A stretch of 64,000 nt of DNA from Bacillus sp. 03113. GTDB lineage: Bacteria > Bacillota > Bacilli > Bacillales > Cytobacillaceae. The notes beneath the pieces are model-generated. The model did no database searches. It saw only the letters and a program-made list of their open reading frames with translations, and had not been told where the DNA came from. The translations under genes were made by a program, and so were the position numbers. Every line of letters starts with the position of its first letter. The stretch's first letter is position 1. The DNA lies in assembly GCF_006546985.1 (NCBI RefSeq), contig NZ_VATK01000006.1, forward strand, positions 62,001 to 126,000, given 5' to 3'. Shown one piece after another: positions 34,201-41,133 of the stretch.

Positions 34201-34397
34201 TCACCGATCACCTCCGTCACCAAGTCGCCAGCATTCCGCCTGCGCTCGACGTAGCATTGATCGTCACAATACCACTCGTCATCGTACCGGTCGCGAACGT
34301 ACTCGCATCCGTCGTATAGCTCGCCGCCACAGTTTGCGCATTTTCCAGCGATGACTGGCTCGGGCGGTTGTAGGTATGCGTCGTGACGATGGATCAT
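34197..34397 (-). CDS. Small zinc-finger protein
   Basis: 66 residues with CANCGGEL and, 25 residues on, CDDQC: a four-cysteine zinc site. Overlaps the polymerase and KOW-protein genes by four bases each. Similar YqaI-like zinc proteins sit in Bacillus phage replication operons. Function unknown. Confidence 0.65.
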   Translation of the reverse strand: MIHRHDAYLQPPEPVIAGKCANCGGELYDGCEYVRDRYDDEWYCDDQCYVERRRNAGDLVTEVIGD

Positions 34398-35845
34398 GCT
34401 CGATCGCCTCGGCTTTCGACTGGCGCGATTAGTTCGATTTGATCCGATCTAAGCCACGTATCTGCTCCGCTTTGAATTGACTTCGGCTTAATGACATGAT
34501 ACGGAACCGATGACTCATCATCTTCGTCAATTTCCGAAATAGTCCCGTTATGACCGCTAAAACCACTGCCTCTTCCATTAATCACGCGAACAATATCGCC
34601 TTTCTTGAATTCGCCTTGCTTACGTCCTGGCTTCGCGAATTTTGTGTCGGCTTCGCTAACTTTTTCAAGCTGACTAGCGACAAAGTAATCGTGATCACTT
34701 CCGTCTAACTTATCAACGCGAATTTCATATGACTCTCCGTGACCTACGGATACTTTACCGATTGTACCAACGTCTACCCCGCCGTACTCTCCTGCGGAAA
34801 GGATTTTAACGTAATCACCTACGTGAAATTCTTGCGCTAGTTCCTCTTCGCTAACCTTTTCGAGATTGCTTGCGTTTGTATATCCGCGTGATCCTCCTTT
34901 TTTTACCATAAAATCTGACTTACCGACTTTGTTTTCGTGTAGTGTTACGATATCGCCTGCGCTAAATCCACTTAGGCTTCCACGAGTAGATAGCAAACGT
35001 GCTTTATCGCCGACTTTTAATTTTGGCTCAGACTCCGTAATCAAACGATACACGTCACGCTGTTCTAGTCCGCCCCAGCCTTTCGTTGTAAATCCCGTAT
35101 AGCCTTCGTCATCTTTGTAGTAGTCGCTATCGTCGACAACTTCGTACAGCTTACCGGCAGTCGTGCTTCTTCCGTGATCTTTGTGAAACTTAACAAAGTC
35201 GCCTTTCTTCGTTTTGATTGCGCCGAGGTTTACTAGGTCGTCATCCGAAATGGATTCGCTTCCGCCAGCTTTCGCATAAACTTCGAAATCATCGCCGCCA
35301 GTATCATATTCATCGCCATCATCGTCGATAATCTGCGGGTCGCCGTAACTGTCAATTTCGATAATTTCGTAATATTTGTCCGCGGTAATGTAATCGCTAA
35401 GATCATCGTCATATTTAACGTAATCGCCAACTTGTGGCTCACGGTCGGTAACTAGGACGTATTGGGGTTCGTCGCTTTCTTCCGCAGGCGCTTCGCCTTC
35501 CAACGCTTCGACTCGTTTCTCTAGCGCGTCAACACGTTCGGAAAGGCTAGGCGATTGCTTGGCGTGATGTTGCATTTCTACTTTGCGGAAAACATTGAAA
35601 TACCCTTCCGCGTAGTAAAAATTCGCGTCGCGTTCATCGCCGCCGTTATCGTAATACTCTAGCTCCGCGCCAATTTCGAAAAAATCTCCGCTATCAATAT
35701 CGGTTAACTTATTTACTGTGAAACGGATTAAATCGCCAGCCTGTGCCTTCCCGTCAACCTTCACGTATTCCGCGCCATCATAAGCAACCTTCGTAATTTC
35801 ACCGTTAACCATGTCGATAGTTTTGACGCCTGTTAGTTTCGCCAT
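34394..35845 (-). CDS. Acidic multi-KOW/SH3-repeat protein
   Basis: 483 residues. After an N-terminal domain and a coiled coil (LSERVDALEKRVEALEGEAP, residues 100-119), at least five SH3/KOW-like units follow, each opening with a GDxV/A pattern: VGDYVKYDD, KGDFVKFHK, VGDKARLLS, VGDYVKILS and KGDIVRVIN. The whole protein is very acidic (DDDGDEYDTGGDD). KOW units often bind RNA polymerase, ribosome or nucleic acid. Coupled to the polymerase operon. I know of no characterised member. Confidence 0.7.
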   Translation of the reverse strand: MAKLTGVKTIDMVNGEITKVAYDGAEYVKVDGKAQAGDLIRFTVNKLTDIDSGDFFEIGAELEYYDNGGDERDANFYYAEGYFNVFRKVEMQHHAKQSPSLSERVDALEKRVEALEGEAPAEESDEPQYVLVTDREPQVGDYVKYDDDLSDYITADKYYEIIEIDSYGDPQIIDDDGDEYDTGGDDFEVYAKAGGSESISDDDLVNLGAIKTKKGDFVKFHKDHGRSTTAGKLYEVVDDSDYYKDDEGYTGFTTKGWGGLEQRDVYRLITESEPKLKVGDKARLLSTRGSLSGFSAGDIVTLHENKVGKSDFMVKKGGSRGYTNASNLEKVSEEELAQEFHVGDYVKILSAGEYGGVDVGTIGKVSVGHGESYEIRVDKLDGSDHDYFVASQLEKVSEADTKFAKPGRKQGEFKKGDIVRVINGRGSGFSGHNGTISEIDEDDESSVPYHVIKPKSIQSGADTWLRSDQIELIAPVESRGDRA

Positions 35846-36234
35846 TAATTTACCGCCTCCGTTTTCGTATTTGTTAATTCAATCCATCGCGTCTTAGCCG
35901 TTTGTTCCGTGCTCCAATATTCCGATAAACCCGTGCATTCGAACATAAAAGCACGATCGCCATTTACGCCGACTATCAGATCGATCTCATCACGCGTATA
36001 GGGCTTACCGTTTCCTTTCTTCGCATAAACAACGAGCGCATTATTTCGGTCTGTACGGATGCGCAAGGTTTTAACCTGGACGCGATAGCTTTCGCCGTTG
36101 ACCGGATCGCGCGCCAAGAAATCGTAAACTTCTGGCACTAACGGTCGACTAATTTCCCAGCCGAGCGATTCCATCATCGCCCTAGCTGCGGTCAATTCCG
36201 ATATAGCGCCCGTTACTTGGGTTTCGTGGGCCAT
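35845..36234 (-). CDS. PD-(D/E)XK endonuclease-like protein
   Basis: 129 residues: GAISELTAARAMMESLGWEI (conserved Glu), YDFLARDP (Asp), YRVQVKTL (QxK) and a final helix. This matches the group I intron-encoded/archaeal-resolvase-like PD-(D/E)XK family (PF11645 type). It could be a second resolvase or a restriction-like nuclease. It overlaps the KOW-protein gene by one base. Confidence 0.7.
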   Translation of the reverse strand: MAHETQVTGAISELTAARAMMESLGWEISRPLVPEVYDFLARDPVNGESYRVQVKTLRIRTDRNNALVVYAKKGNGKPYTRDEIDLIVGVNGDRAFMFECTGLSEYWSTEQTAKTRWIELTNTKTEAVN

Positions 36235-36248
36235 TTAATCACCTCCGT

Positions 36249-36995
36249 TTAAAATTGTTTCGTTAGATCATCGTCATCTTGCGTTTCACTTGCGCCCAAC
36301 ACCGACTTGTCAATCGAACCGTCTTCCGCGTCAGTCAATAACGTTTTGATGTCGTCAATTTCACGGAAATTCGCAAGCTCAACGTAATCGAACTCCGCGC
36401 CGATGAATCTCTTCGCATCTTCTAATTGCTCGTCAGTTGCGTCGCCAGATTCCATCGAAAAGGTTTTATCGACTTGTTTAATATGAACTGCTTCGCCAAC
36501 GATAGAATAATCCGGATTCTTAGTCGCCTTCTTCATCGTTTTTTCGATTTTATCGTAGTCGGCGATTAAGTTATTTACGTGGAACTCAACGGTGTCGATT
36601 ACGCGATATGTTCCGTACTCTAAATCGTAAACCGGAATCATTGCGTACATTTTGCGTTTAGCGCCCGCTTTGCACGAAATACATTCGGACTTGCCCGGCT
36701 TGAAATATTTCACTAAATCGGCGTTGACTTCTTTCGGCGAATGCAAGCACGTATGCTTTTTAAACGCGTGAGTTGTTCGCCCATTTTCGTATTTTTTGTC
36801 TTGGTGAACGAAGTAGTAGAACCATTCGTCCGGATCAGCAAGAACAATAAACGTGCGACCATCCTTATTTACTTCGCCATAGCTTCCCATTCCTACATAG
36901 CGTTTTACGCCTTCCGGTAAATCGCTTGGACCACCTCCGTTGGCTGCTGCGTCACGTTGTTCCTCGCGTTTCTTTAGCGTATCTCTAATTCCCAT
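36249..36995 (-). CDS. Probable single-stranded DNA-binding protein
   Basis: 248 residues. The middle has a zinc-site pattern like T4 gp32: a His/Cys pair (HTCLHSPKE) then CISCKAG. The C-terminus is acidic and ends in Phe (TQDDDDLTKQF), the hallmark of SSB/gp2.5-type tails that recruit replisome partners. It lies in the replication operon between the ncRNA region and the nuclease/polymerase genes. Family assignment is by these two features, not by full-length similarity. Confidence 0.65.
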   Translation of the reverse strand: MGIRDTLKKREEQRDAAANGGGPSDLPEGVKRYVGMGSYGEVNKDGRTFIVLADPDEWFYYFVHQDKKYENGRTTHAFKKHTCLHSPKEVNADLVKYFKPGKSECISCKAGAKRKMYAMIPVYDLEYGTYRVIDTVEFHVNNLIADYDKIEKTMKKATKNPDYSIVGEAVHIKQVDKTFSMESGDATDEQLEDAKRFIGAEFDYVELANFREIDDIKTLLTDAEDGSIDKSVLGASETQDDDDLTKQF

Positions 36996-37038
36996 TTAAC
37001 GTCCTCCTTGATTAATATTCGAACACCGGATTGTTATG

Positions 37039-37290
37039 GCGGAGTGCCACTTCCGCATCTCTTAGCTTTTACGCTCTTTTTACTACTCGCCGATCGATTC
37101 ACACCGTAGCTTACGACGGAGATCGTAGTGTTTCCGGCAAGCGTGACGGCCAGCTGTTCCGTCCTCATAACTTCCCGCGCCCGTAGCAAACCGCGAGTCT
37201 CTGCAATCGAAACACCGACAGCGTTTAGCGAATCGATGCGACTCTTAATTACTTAACGACTACCCTTCGCGATTTCCTACGGACGCGAGA
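37039..37290 (-). ncRNA. Structured non-coding RNA candidate
   Basis: About 250 bp without a usable frame but with many nested inverted repeats, read on the minus strand. The closing helix pairs 37277-37290 with 37173-37186 (14 bp, two G-U). Inside it GAGTC/GACTC and TCGATTGC-type arms pair (37233-37244 with 37195-37210). Then come a hairpin 37145-37163 (GACGG/CCGTC), a helix 37135-37141 with 37086-37092 (one G-U) enclosing a perfect TACGA/TCGTA hairpin (37112-37127), and a GCGGA/TCCGC hairpin (37039-37056). The mismatches are all G-U on the minus strand and A-C on the plus strand, which favours a minus-strand RNA. It starts right after the stop at 37292. Confidence 0.6.
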
Positions 37291-37291
37291 A

Positions 37292-37435
37292 TTACTTAGT
37301 GCGCCTCGTCTGCTCCTCTGATATCAATTCTTTCTTTAAGTTTTGTAATAACGGGTCTTCTCCGTGTATTCTCTTACCAATCGGTTTATATTTCGCTTGA
37401 TAACGGAAACTACTGCGATCTTTTTTATGCGCCAT
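37292..37435 (-). CDS. Small basic protein (47 residues)
   Basis: ATG at 37435, TAA at 37292-37294. MAHKKDRSSFRYQAKYKPIG then a Lys/Glu-rich helix. The start follows ATGGGG, a moderate RBS, six bases after the preceding stop. Tight packing supports it; function unknown. The structured RNA begins two bases after its stop. Confidence 0.55.
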   Translation of the reverse strand: MAHKKDRSSFRYQAKYKPIGKRIHGEDPLLQNLKKELISEEQTRRTK

Positions 37436-37440
37436 CCCCA

Positions 37441-37557
37441 TTACTTCGCGCTCATTTTCGCATACGTATTTCCGTAAAACGCAATGTACATTGATTCGAT
37501 TTGTTTGCGTTTCTTATTTCGCTTGACTTGCGTCATATCAACGACTTTGACGGTCAT
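37441..37557 (-). CDS. Small basic protein (38 residues)
   Basis: ATG at 37557 with AAAGGAGCAACGGAAG upstream; TAA at 37441-37443. MTVKVVDMTQVKRNKKRKQI then an aromatic end (MYIAFYGNTYAKM). No family recognised. Confidence 0.55.
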   Translation of the reverse strand: MTVKVVDMTQVKRNKKRKQIESMYIAFYGNTYAKMSAK

Positions 37558-37636
37558 CTTCCGTTGCTCCTTTCCAAGTTAAATACGTGAATAAAGCGAT
37601 AAGGTTAACGAGATAGATTGCGATGATTGCGGTCAT
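37538..37636 (-). CDS. Small single-pass membrane protein (32 residues)
   Basis: ATG at 37636 with ACGGAGGCGCTACT upstream; TGA at 37538-37540. It is one transmembrane helix (MTAIIAIYLVNLIALFTYLT) and a short charged tail. It overlaps the following gene by 20 bp and the preceding stop by 4 bp. Confidence 0.55.
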   Translation of the reverse strand: MTAIIAIYLVNLIALFTYLTWKGATEDDRQSR

Positions 37637-38172
37637 AGTAGCGCCTCCGTTCCGCTTTTCATTTCCAAAAATGACTCGTTCTCGCTACTTAACTCGATTT
37701 CTTTTGCGTTAAATAACGACTGGATTTCGTTCATTTTCGCTTGTATAGTAGCGCGAACCTTTGGCGATCTTGCCTTCGCAATATTCAACCGTAACTGCGC
37801 GATCTGTAAATTCAATTCCGCTATTTCGATTTCAAGCGTGCGTGCTATTCGTTTGTGTTCGCGTTGCGCTTTCGCAAACTTGCGTTTAACTAATTGGCGA
37901 ATGTCGTTCGAGAATGCTTGCGGAATATCGCTCGTTGTTGCGGGCATTCTATAAACGGTAACTATTTTCGAATCCTCGCCGACTATGATTCGCGTGCGCG
38001 TTTTATAGTGATCGTAAACTTTTGCCATGCCGCCGTGCTTGGACGGTGTATCGCCGTTATAGAACGCTGTTTGCATCAGTTGAACAATATGATTCGTTGC
38101 ATGTTCCGCCATAATACCGAGTCGCTCTGTTGCGCGTTGGATTGCGTGGTCCGTGACCGTATATTTTTTCAT
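37633..38172 (-). CDS. Hypothetical protein with C-terminal coiled coil
   Basis: 179 residues. The N-terminal half (MKKYTVTDHAIQRATERLGI, VYDHYKTRTRIIVGEDSKIVTVYR) resembles small phage proteins with a DHAxxRxxERLG start, a pattern shared with BrnT-like and DUF4258-type folds. The second half is a long coiled coil (LEIEIAELNLQIAQLRLNIA). Overlaps neighbours by four bases. Function unknown. Confidence 0.6.
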   Translation of the reverse strand: MKKYTVTDHAIQRATERLGIMAEHATNHIVQLMQTAFYNGDTPSKHGGMAKVYDHYKTRTRIIVGEDSKIVTVYRMPATTSDIPQAFSNDIRQLVKRKFAKAQREHKRIARTLEIEIAELNLQIAQLRLNIAKARSPKVRATIQAKMNEIQSLFNAKEIELSSENESFLEMKSGTEALL

Positions 38173-38276
38173 GCGATGCGAACCGCCTTAATATTTAATG
38201 AAACTTCTGCGCCTGTTCCTTCGTATAGATGGATGGGGTCGCATTTAATGCGCTGTAACGTTCTTTTCAGTTTCAT
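38169..38276 (-). CDS. Tiny hypothetical protein (35 residues)
   Basis: ATG at 38276 after GGACGGAGGTAAACGTA; TGA at 38169-38171 overlaps the next ATG. MKLKRTLQRIKCDPIHLYEG then VSLNIKAVRIA. It is the first gene of the 38.3-kb operon; an extended -10-like TGCTAATAT lies upstream near 38310-38320 on the minus strand. Confidence 0.6.
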   Translation of the reverse strand: MKLKRTLQRIKCDPIHLYEGTGAEVSLNIKAVRIA

Positions 38277-38422
38277 TACGTTTACCTCCGTCCTATTGCG
38301 AAATGTGTCGAATGCTGATAATATTAGCAAGAAAGCGTTTATTTACGTTTTCACTACAAAGACGTATAATAAACTATAAGAAGCGTATGGGACGTATTGC
38401 CTAAATGCCCCATAGACTTCGT

Positions 38423-39034
38423 TTATTGCGCAACTAAATAGTCGTGGTAATCCCCGAACTGTTTAGTATCATATTTCGCTGCCAGGCGATTTAAAGCGCG
38501 TATTACTTTCGAATGGTGACACCCGATTTCCTTTGCGATTGCAGTCGCAGTAGGTTTAGGATGTGCTAGGAACGTTTCAACGATTGCAGTCGTTGTTGTG
38601 TCCGCTCCATTCAGGAAAAAGTCGATCAGTTGCATCTGGTCGGCCTTTTTCTTTTTGGTTATATGTCTTTCGAGATTAAATTCGTCTACAATTTCAAAAT
38701 GATGCATTGCTGTTTCATTCATTTGACTTGCATATATTTCGATTGAATCCACCGTTTGTTTATCACGCATAAAGTTAGCACGCATATTTCTGAACTTCCA
38801 TTTAAAGTACGGGATGAATCGTTTTGATTCGTTGTAATTTTTAATAGTGTAAATTATGCAATCGTCAAACAGTTCGCGAGTTTCATGTTCAGTTGCATTT
38901 ATTGATTCGGCAACAGTTTCGATGTACTGTTGTTGGTTAAACCGTGTTTCCTTTTCGATTTCTCGATATACCTTTTCGAATATAGTATCGCTACCGGTTT
39001 TTTTAAAATCTGCTATTAAATTTTCAAGATTCAT
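38423..39034 (-). CDS. Sigma-like/HTH regulator directly downstream of the arbitrium genes
   Basis: 203 residues from the ATG at 39034, which has AAAAAGGGGG at good spacing; the earlier ATG at 39067 would lie at or upstream of the expected transcript start. Residues 10-100 resemble sigma-70 region 2 (FDDCIIYTIKNYNESKRFIP, YFKWKFRNMRANFMRDK). The end (HPKPTATAIAKEIGCHHSKV, IRALNRLAAKYD) is a region-4-like helix-turn-helix. It is preceded by promoter element copy A and by inverted repeats. By position it is the first gene the AimR switch could control, so an early lytic activator is likely by inference. Confidence 0.65.
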   Translation of the reverse strand: MNLENLIADFKKTGSDTIFEKVYREIEKETRFNQQQYIETVAESINATEHETRELFDDCIIYTIKNYNESKRFIPYFKWKFRNMRANFMRDKQTVDSIEIYASQMNETAMHHFEIVDEFNLERHITKKKKADQMQLIDFFLNGADTTTTAIVETFLAHPKPTATAIAKEIGCHHSKVIRALNRLAAKYDTKQFGDYHDYLVAQ

Positions 39035-39068
39035 ATATTTTGTTTCCCCCTTTTTCATCTGACACATA

Positions 39069-39104
39069 ATAATACCCGCACCATTTTTGTTTCGCGCATA
39101 TTTT
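39069..39104 (-). promoter_or_regulatory. Phage promoter element, copy A (GCGCGAA-N16-TATTAT)
   Basis: On the minus strand GCGCGAA (39091-39097) is followed after exactly 16 bases by TATTAT (39069-39074). The sequence around TATTAT (GCGGGTATTATTATGTG) is nearly identical to copy B at 50992. It places the transcript start just upstream of the sigma-like gene. Confidence 0.65.
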
Positions 39105-39105
39105 T

Positions 39106-39129
39106 ATAAAATAATTAAATTTATTTTAT
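39106..39129. promoter_or_regulatory. Palindrome in the aimP-downstream region
   Basis: ATAAAATAA (39106-39114) and TTATTTTAT (39121-39129) form a 9-bp inverted repeat with a 6-bp centre, just upstream of promoter element A. Candidate AimR or repressor operator; AT-rich, so chance is possible. Confidence 0.4.
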
Positions 39130-39159
39130 GCTTACATAATAAACCAATGAAAAGGGAAT

Positions 39160-39188
39160 ATTTATAAAATACACAATCTTTTATAAAT
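39160..39188. promoter_or_regulatory. Perfect 10-bp inverted repeat, candidate AimR operator
   Basis: ATTTATAAAA (39160-39169) and TTTTATAAAT (39179-39188) are perfect complements separated by 9 bp, lying between the aimP terminator and the sigma-like gene. This is where AimR acts on aimX in known arbitrium phages. The assignment is by position and symmetry only. Confidence 0.45.
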
Positions 39189-39213
39189 GATTTTTTGTGT
39201 ATACATATGTAAA

Positions 39214-39247
39214 CAAAAAACAAACCCCTAACCTAGTTGGAAAGGGG
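39214..39247 (-). terminator. Terminator after aimP
   Basis: CCCCT (39225-39229) pairs with AGGGG (39243-39247), and AAC/GTT pair inside; on the minus strand TTTGTTTTTTG follows. In arbitrium loci transcription past such a site into the aimX region is part of the switch. Confidence 0.65.
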
Positions 39248-39257
39248 ATCACATTTA

Positions 39258-39383
39258 TTATGGTCTTGGTTCTGGGTCGGCAGATTGTATTTCGTTACTT
39301 TGATGATTCGCTATTGAAAAACTAACAACAAATGAGGTTAAAATCCCTAAAATCGCTAAAACAGTGATAGCAGTTTTTTTCAT
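39258..39383 (-). CDS. aimP: Arbitrium peptide precursor AimP (41 residues, C-terminus DPEPRP)
   Basis: ATG at 39383 after AAAAAGGAGAAAACCAAT; TAA at 39258-39260. The protein has the layout of a secreted signalling-peptide precursor: MKKTAITVLAILGILTSF is a basic start and hydrophobic signal sequence up to about residue 25. A short polar linker (NHQSNEIQSA) follows, and the last six residues are DPEPRP. In SPbeta-group phages mature arbitrium peptides are the C-terminal six residues, released by extracellular proteases and re-imported by Opp. The gene starts inside the 3' end of aimR, in another frame, as receptor-peptide pairs often do. Size, position and layout fit AimP; the hexapeptide is not one of the xxxRGA type. 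Confidence 0.85.
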   Translation of the reverse strand: MKKTAITVLAILGILTSFVVSFSIANHQSNEIQSADPEPRP

Positions 39384-40542
39384 ATTGGTTTTCTCCTTTT
39401 TGATAGAAATTTATTTTTAGGAGGCCGTCAATCACCAACATATTTGGATTTAGTTTTTTTATATCTTGCAGAACTAAGTTAGCATAAAATAATTTTTTAT
39501 CGGATGCAAATATTGCTACTGATTCGCTTAGATTTTCTACGGAAGATTCTTCTAGGGAGAGATAGTATTTTTTAAATGGAATAGAACTTTGACTGTTTTT
39601 TATAATGTCTTTTTCTTCGTCAGTAATTTTTTTGTTAAGCTTTATTTTATTATATACTTTTATTGTTTCATCTTCTTCGCCGGCGATTAAAGTTTCGTAG
39701 TGATATGATCTTGCAAAATTTAAGCACGACAATGCGTGTGTAGCTGATCTGTGATGACGGCCTTTTAGGATTTCGTAGTTAAGTTGAAGATTTTGGAGGG
39801 CCCTTTCCTTGTCCTCAACAATGTACGACATTCCCATATAATAATACCCAGCCGCAGTTAATGTCGCGCTTATATTTGTATTAATTAATCTTTTTGCGTG
39901 TTGTCGGAGGGAATCTAAAGAGTTTAGTTGAAACAAAGCTGGGGCGTAAGCTTCTGAACAACGAATGAAGTAGCATTCTTTTATAAATAATTCTCTTTTA
40001 TCGCTTAATTTTTTTATGCTATCTTCAATTGTTTCGAGGTCCTCAAGCATTCTTAAATACTTTTTTTTATAATATAAACCTATTACTTTTATTATTTCTA
40101 TCAGAAGTAATAACGTTTTGTTTTTTATTCCTTTAATAGCATCAGCTCTATCTTTTAGTTCGGTTTCGGGAAATTCATATCTAATATGTTTATATAACAA
40201 CCCGTATACTATGCAACATTCTTTAACTACTCCAAATGAGTTTTTATGTTTATCCAACATTTTACCTAAAAGTTTTTCATTTTTTGTTAAACTAGCATAT
40301 TCAAACGCATGCTTTATTCCTTCTGCATAATCTAATCGTAGGCACCAATCCTCCAATTTTTTCTTGTAGTTTTTGCCGTTCATAACGATTACCGCCTTTA
40401 ATAAAACTCTGAAATTTAAATTTTTACCGAGTTTTGCGTCAGAGAGTTGGGAAGGTTTACACCCGATTTTTACCGCGAATTCTTTTTCAACTATATCGTT
40501 ATCTGATATGTAATCGAATATTTCTTTTTTTATGACTTTCAT
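39322..40542 (-). CDS. aimR: Arbitrium receptor and transcription regulator AimR
   Basis: 406 residues from the ATG at 40542 (RBS TAGGAGTGG, 8 nt away). The N-terminal 60 residues are a helix-turn-helix (FAVKIGCKPSQLSDAKLGKN). The rest is a helical TPR-like superhelix (repeats around AFEYASLTKNEKLLGKML, AAGYYYMGMSYIVEDKERAL, LSCLNFARSYHYE) of the RRNPP receptor group. In known systems ligand-free AimR dimers activate aimX and promote lysis, and bound peptide stops this and favours lysogeny. A PlcR- or Rap-type quorum receptor is the alternative; the HTH excludes Rap, and the overlapping aimP-like gene and prophage setting favour AimR. The gene is AT-rich compared with its neighbours. Confidence 0.85.
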   Translation of the reverse strand: MKVIKKEIFDYISDNDIVEKEFAVKIGCKPSQLSDAKLGKNLNFRVLLKAVIVMNGKNYKKKLEDWCLRLDYAEGIKHAFEYASLTKNEKLLGKMLDKHKNSFGVVKECCIVYGLLYKHIRYEFPETELKDRADAIKGIKNKTLLLLIEIIKVIGLYYKKKYLRMLEDLETIEDSIKKLSDKRELFIKECYFIRCSEAYAPALFQLNSLDSLRQHAKRLINTNISATLTAAGYYYMGMSYIVEDKERALQNLQLNYEILKGRHHRSATHALSCLNFARSYHYETLIAGEEDETIKVYNKIKLNKKITDEEKDIIKNSQSSIPFKKYYLSLEESSVENLSESVAIFASDKKLFYANLVLQDIKKLNPNMLVIDGLLKINFYQKGENQYEKNCYHCFSDFRDFNLICC

Positions 40543-40574
40543 AGTAACCACTCCTATGTATAATCACAAGACAA

Positions 40575-40603
40575 TTGTTGTTATATTTGGTATAATTTAT
40601 ATT
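40575..40603 (+). promoter_or_regulatory. Promoter for the plus-strand HTH genes, divergent from aimR
   Basis: TTGTTG (40575-40580), 17-bp spacer, TATATT (40598-40603); a TATAAT also occurs at 40591-40596. The 114-bp AT-rich gap serves both aimR (minus) and the HTH gene (plus), so shared operators are likely here. Confidence 0.5.
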
Positions 40604-40656
40604 ATAATTAAAATGTTCCATTTTGTAAACATTAATGATATAAGGAGGTGATTTTC

Positions 40657-40866
40657 GTGATTAACTACGACCCATTAAAATTAACATTGAAAGAGAAAGG
40701 AAAAGTACTTAGTGATTTTAGAGAATTGGTAGGTTTAAATGCTAAAACTCAAGCGCAAATAAGTAAAAATGAGCCTGTGAGTATTTCAACGCTAATAAAA
40801 TTATGTCAAGAGCTTGAAGTTCCAATAGAAAAAGTTATTTACATAGAGTACAAAAGTCAAAAATAA
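40657..40866 (+). CDS. Small Cro/CI-type HTH regulator
   Basis: 69 residues from the GTG at 40657; the RBS AAGGAGGTGA at 40642-40651 rules out the upstream GTG. The start INYDPLKLTLKEKGKVLSDF and the end VSISTLIKLCQELEVPIEKV fit the short Cro/C1 (HTH_26-like) family in which a helix-turn-helix is followed by 'NEPVSxxTLxKLC'. It is divergent from aimR and may set the lysogeny switch with it. Confidence 0.7.
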   Translation: MINYDPLKLTLKEKGKVLSDFRELVGLNAKTQAQISKNEPVSISTLIKLCQELEVPIEKVIYIEYKSQK

Positions 40867-40892
40867 ATACATAATTGAGGTGATGCATCACG

Positions 40893-41123
40893 ATTAAAGT
40901 CGGAAGGTGCTTGCTTCGAAAACATCGTAAAGCCCGCGGCCTTACGCAAGCCCAACTCGGCGACCGAATAGGTAAATCGAAATCGCAAATATCCGATTTG
41001 GAACGCGGTCGCAATATAATGAGAGTCGATACCGCGAAAGTCATTTCGATCGAACTTGGCTGCGATATCGACGATCTATACGAATGGGCATACGATGATC
41101 CGAAGCAAGATTTGGACGGGTAA
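40893..41123 (+). CDS. Xre-family HTH regulator
   Basis: The helix-turn-helix RGLTQAQLGDRIGKSKSQIS, then DLERGRNIMRVDTAKVISIE is the classic Xre/Cro domain. The first standard start is the TTG at 40911, only 3 nt after GGAAGG. An ATT at 40893, 9 nt after GAGGTGA, gives (M)KVGRCLLRKHRKARG, a better N-terminus, so I use it. About 76 residues. It forms a two-gene unit with the HTH gene before it and converges on the primase gene. Confidence 0.7.
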   Translation: MKVGRCLLRKHRKARGLTQAQLGDRIGKSKSQISDLERGRNIMRVDTAKVISIELGCDIDDLYEWAYDDPKQDLDG

Positions 41124-41133
41124 GATTTGACGC

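Noticed and set aside
37039-37290. tRNA cluster, group I intron or tmRNA in the structured region
   Set aside because: No cloverleaf with a T-loop in place, no P7 R/S boxes, and no tag-coding frame. Kept as an unassigned RNA.
37894-38379. Plus-strand open frame of 161 codons opposite the 37633..38172 and 38169..38276 genes
   Set aside because: No RBS; it is antisense to two RBS-bearing coupled genes and covers the intergenic region ahead of them.
39258-40542. Rap-Phr phosphatase-peptide pair
   Set aside because: The receptor has an N-terminal DNA-binding helix-turn-helix, which Rap proteins lack, and the locus is inside a prophage next to lysogeny-type regulators.
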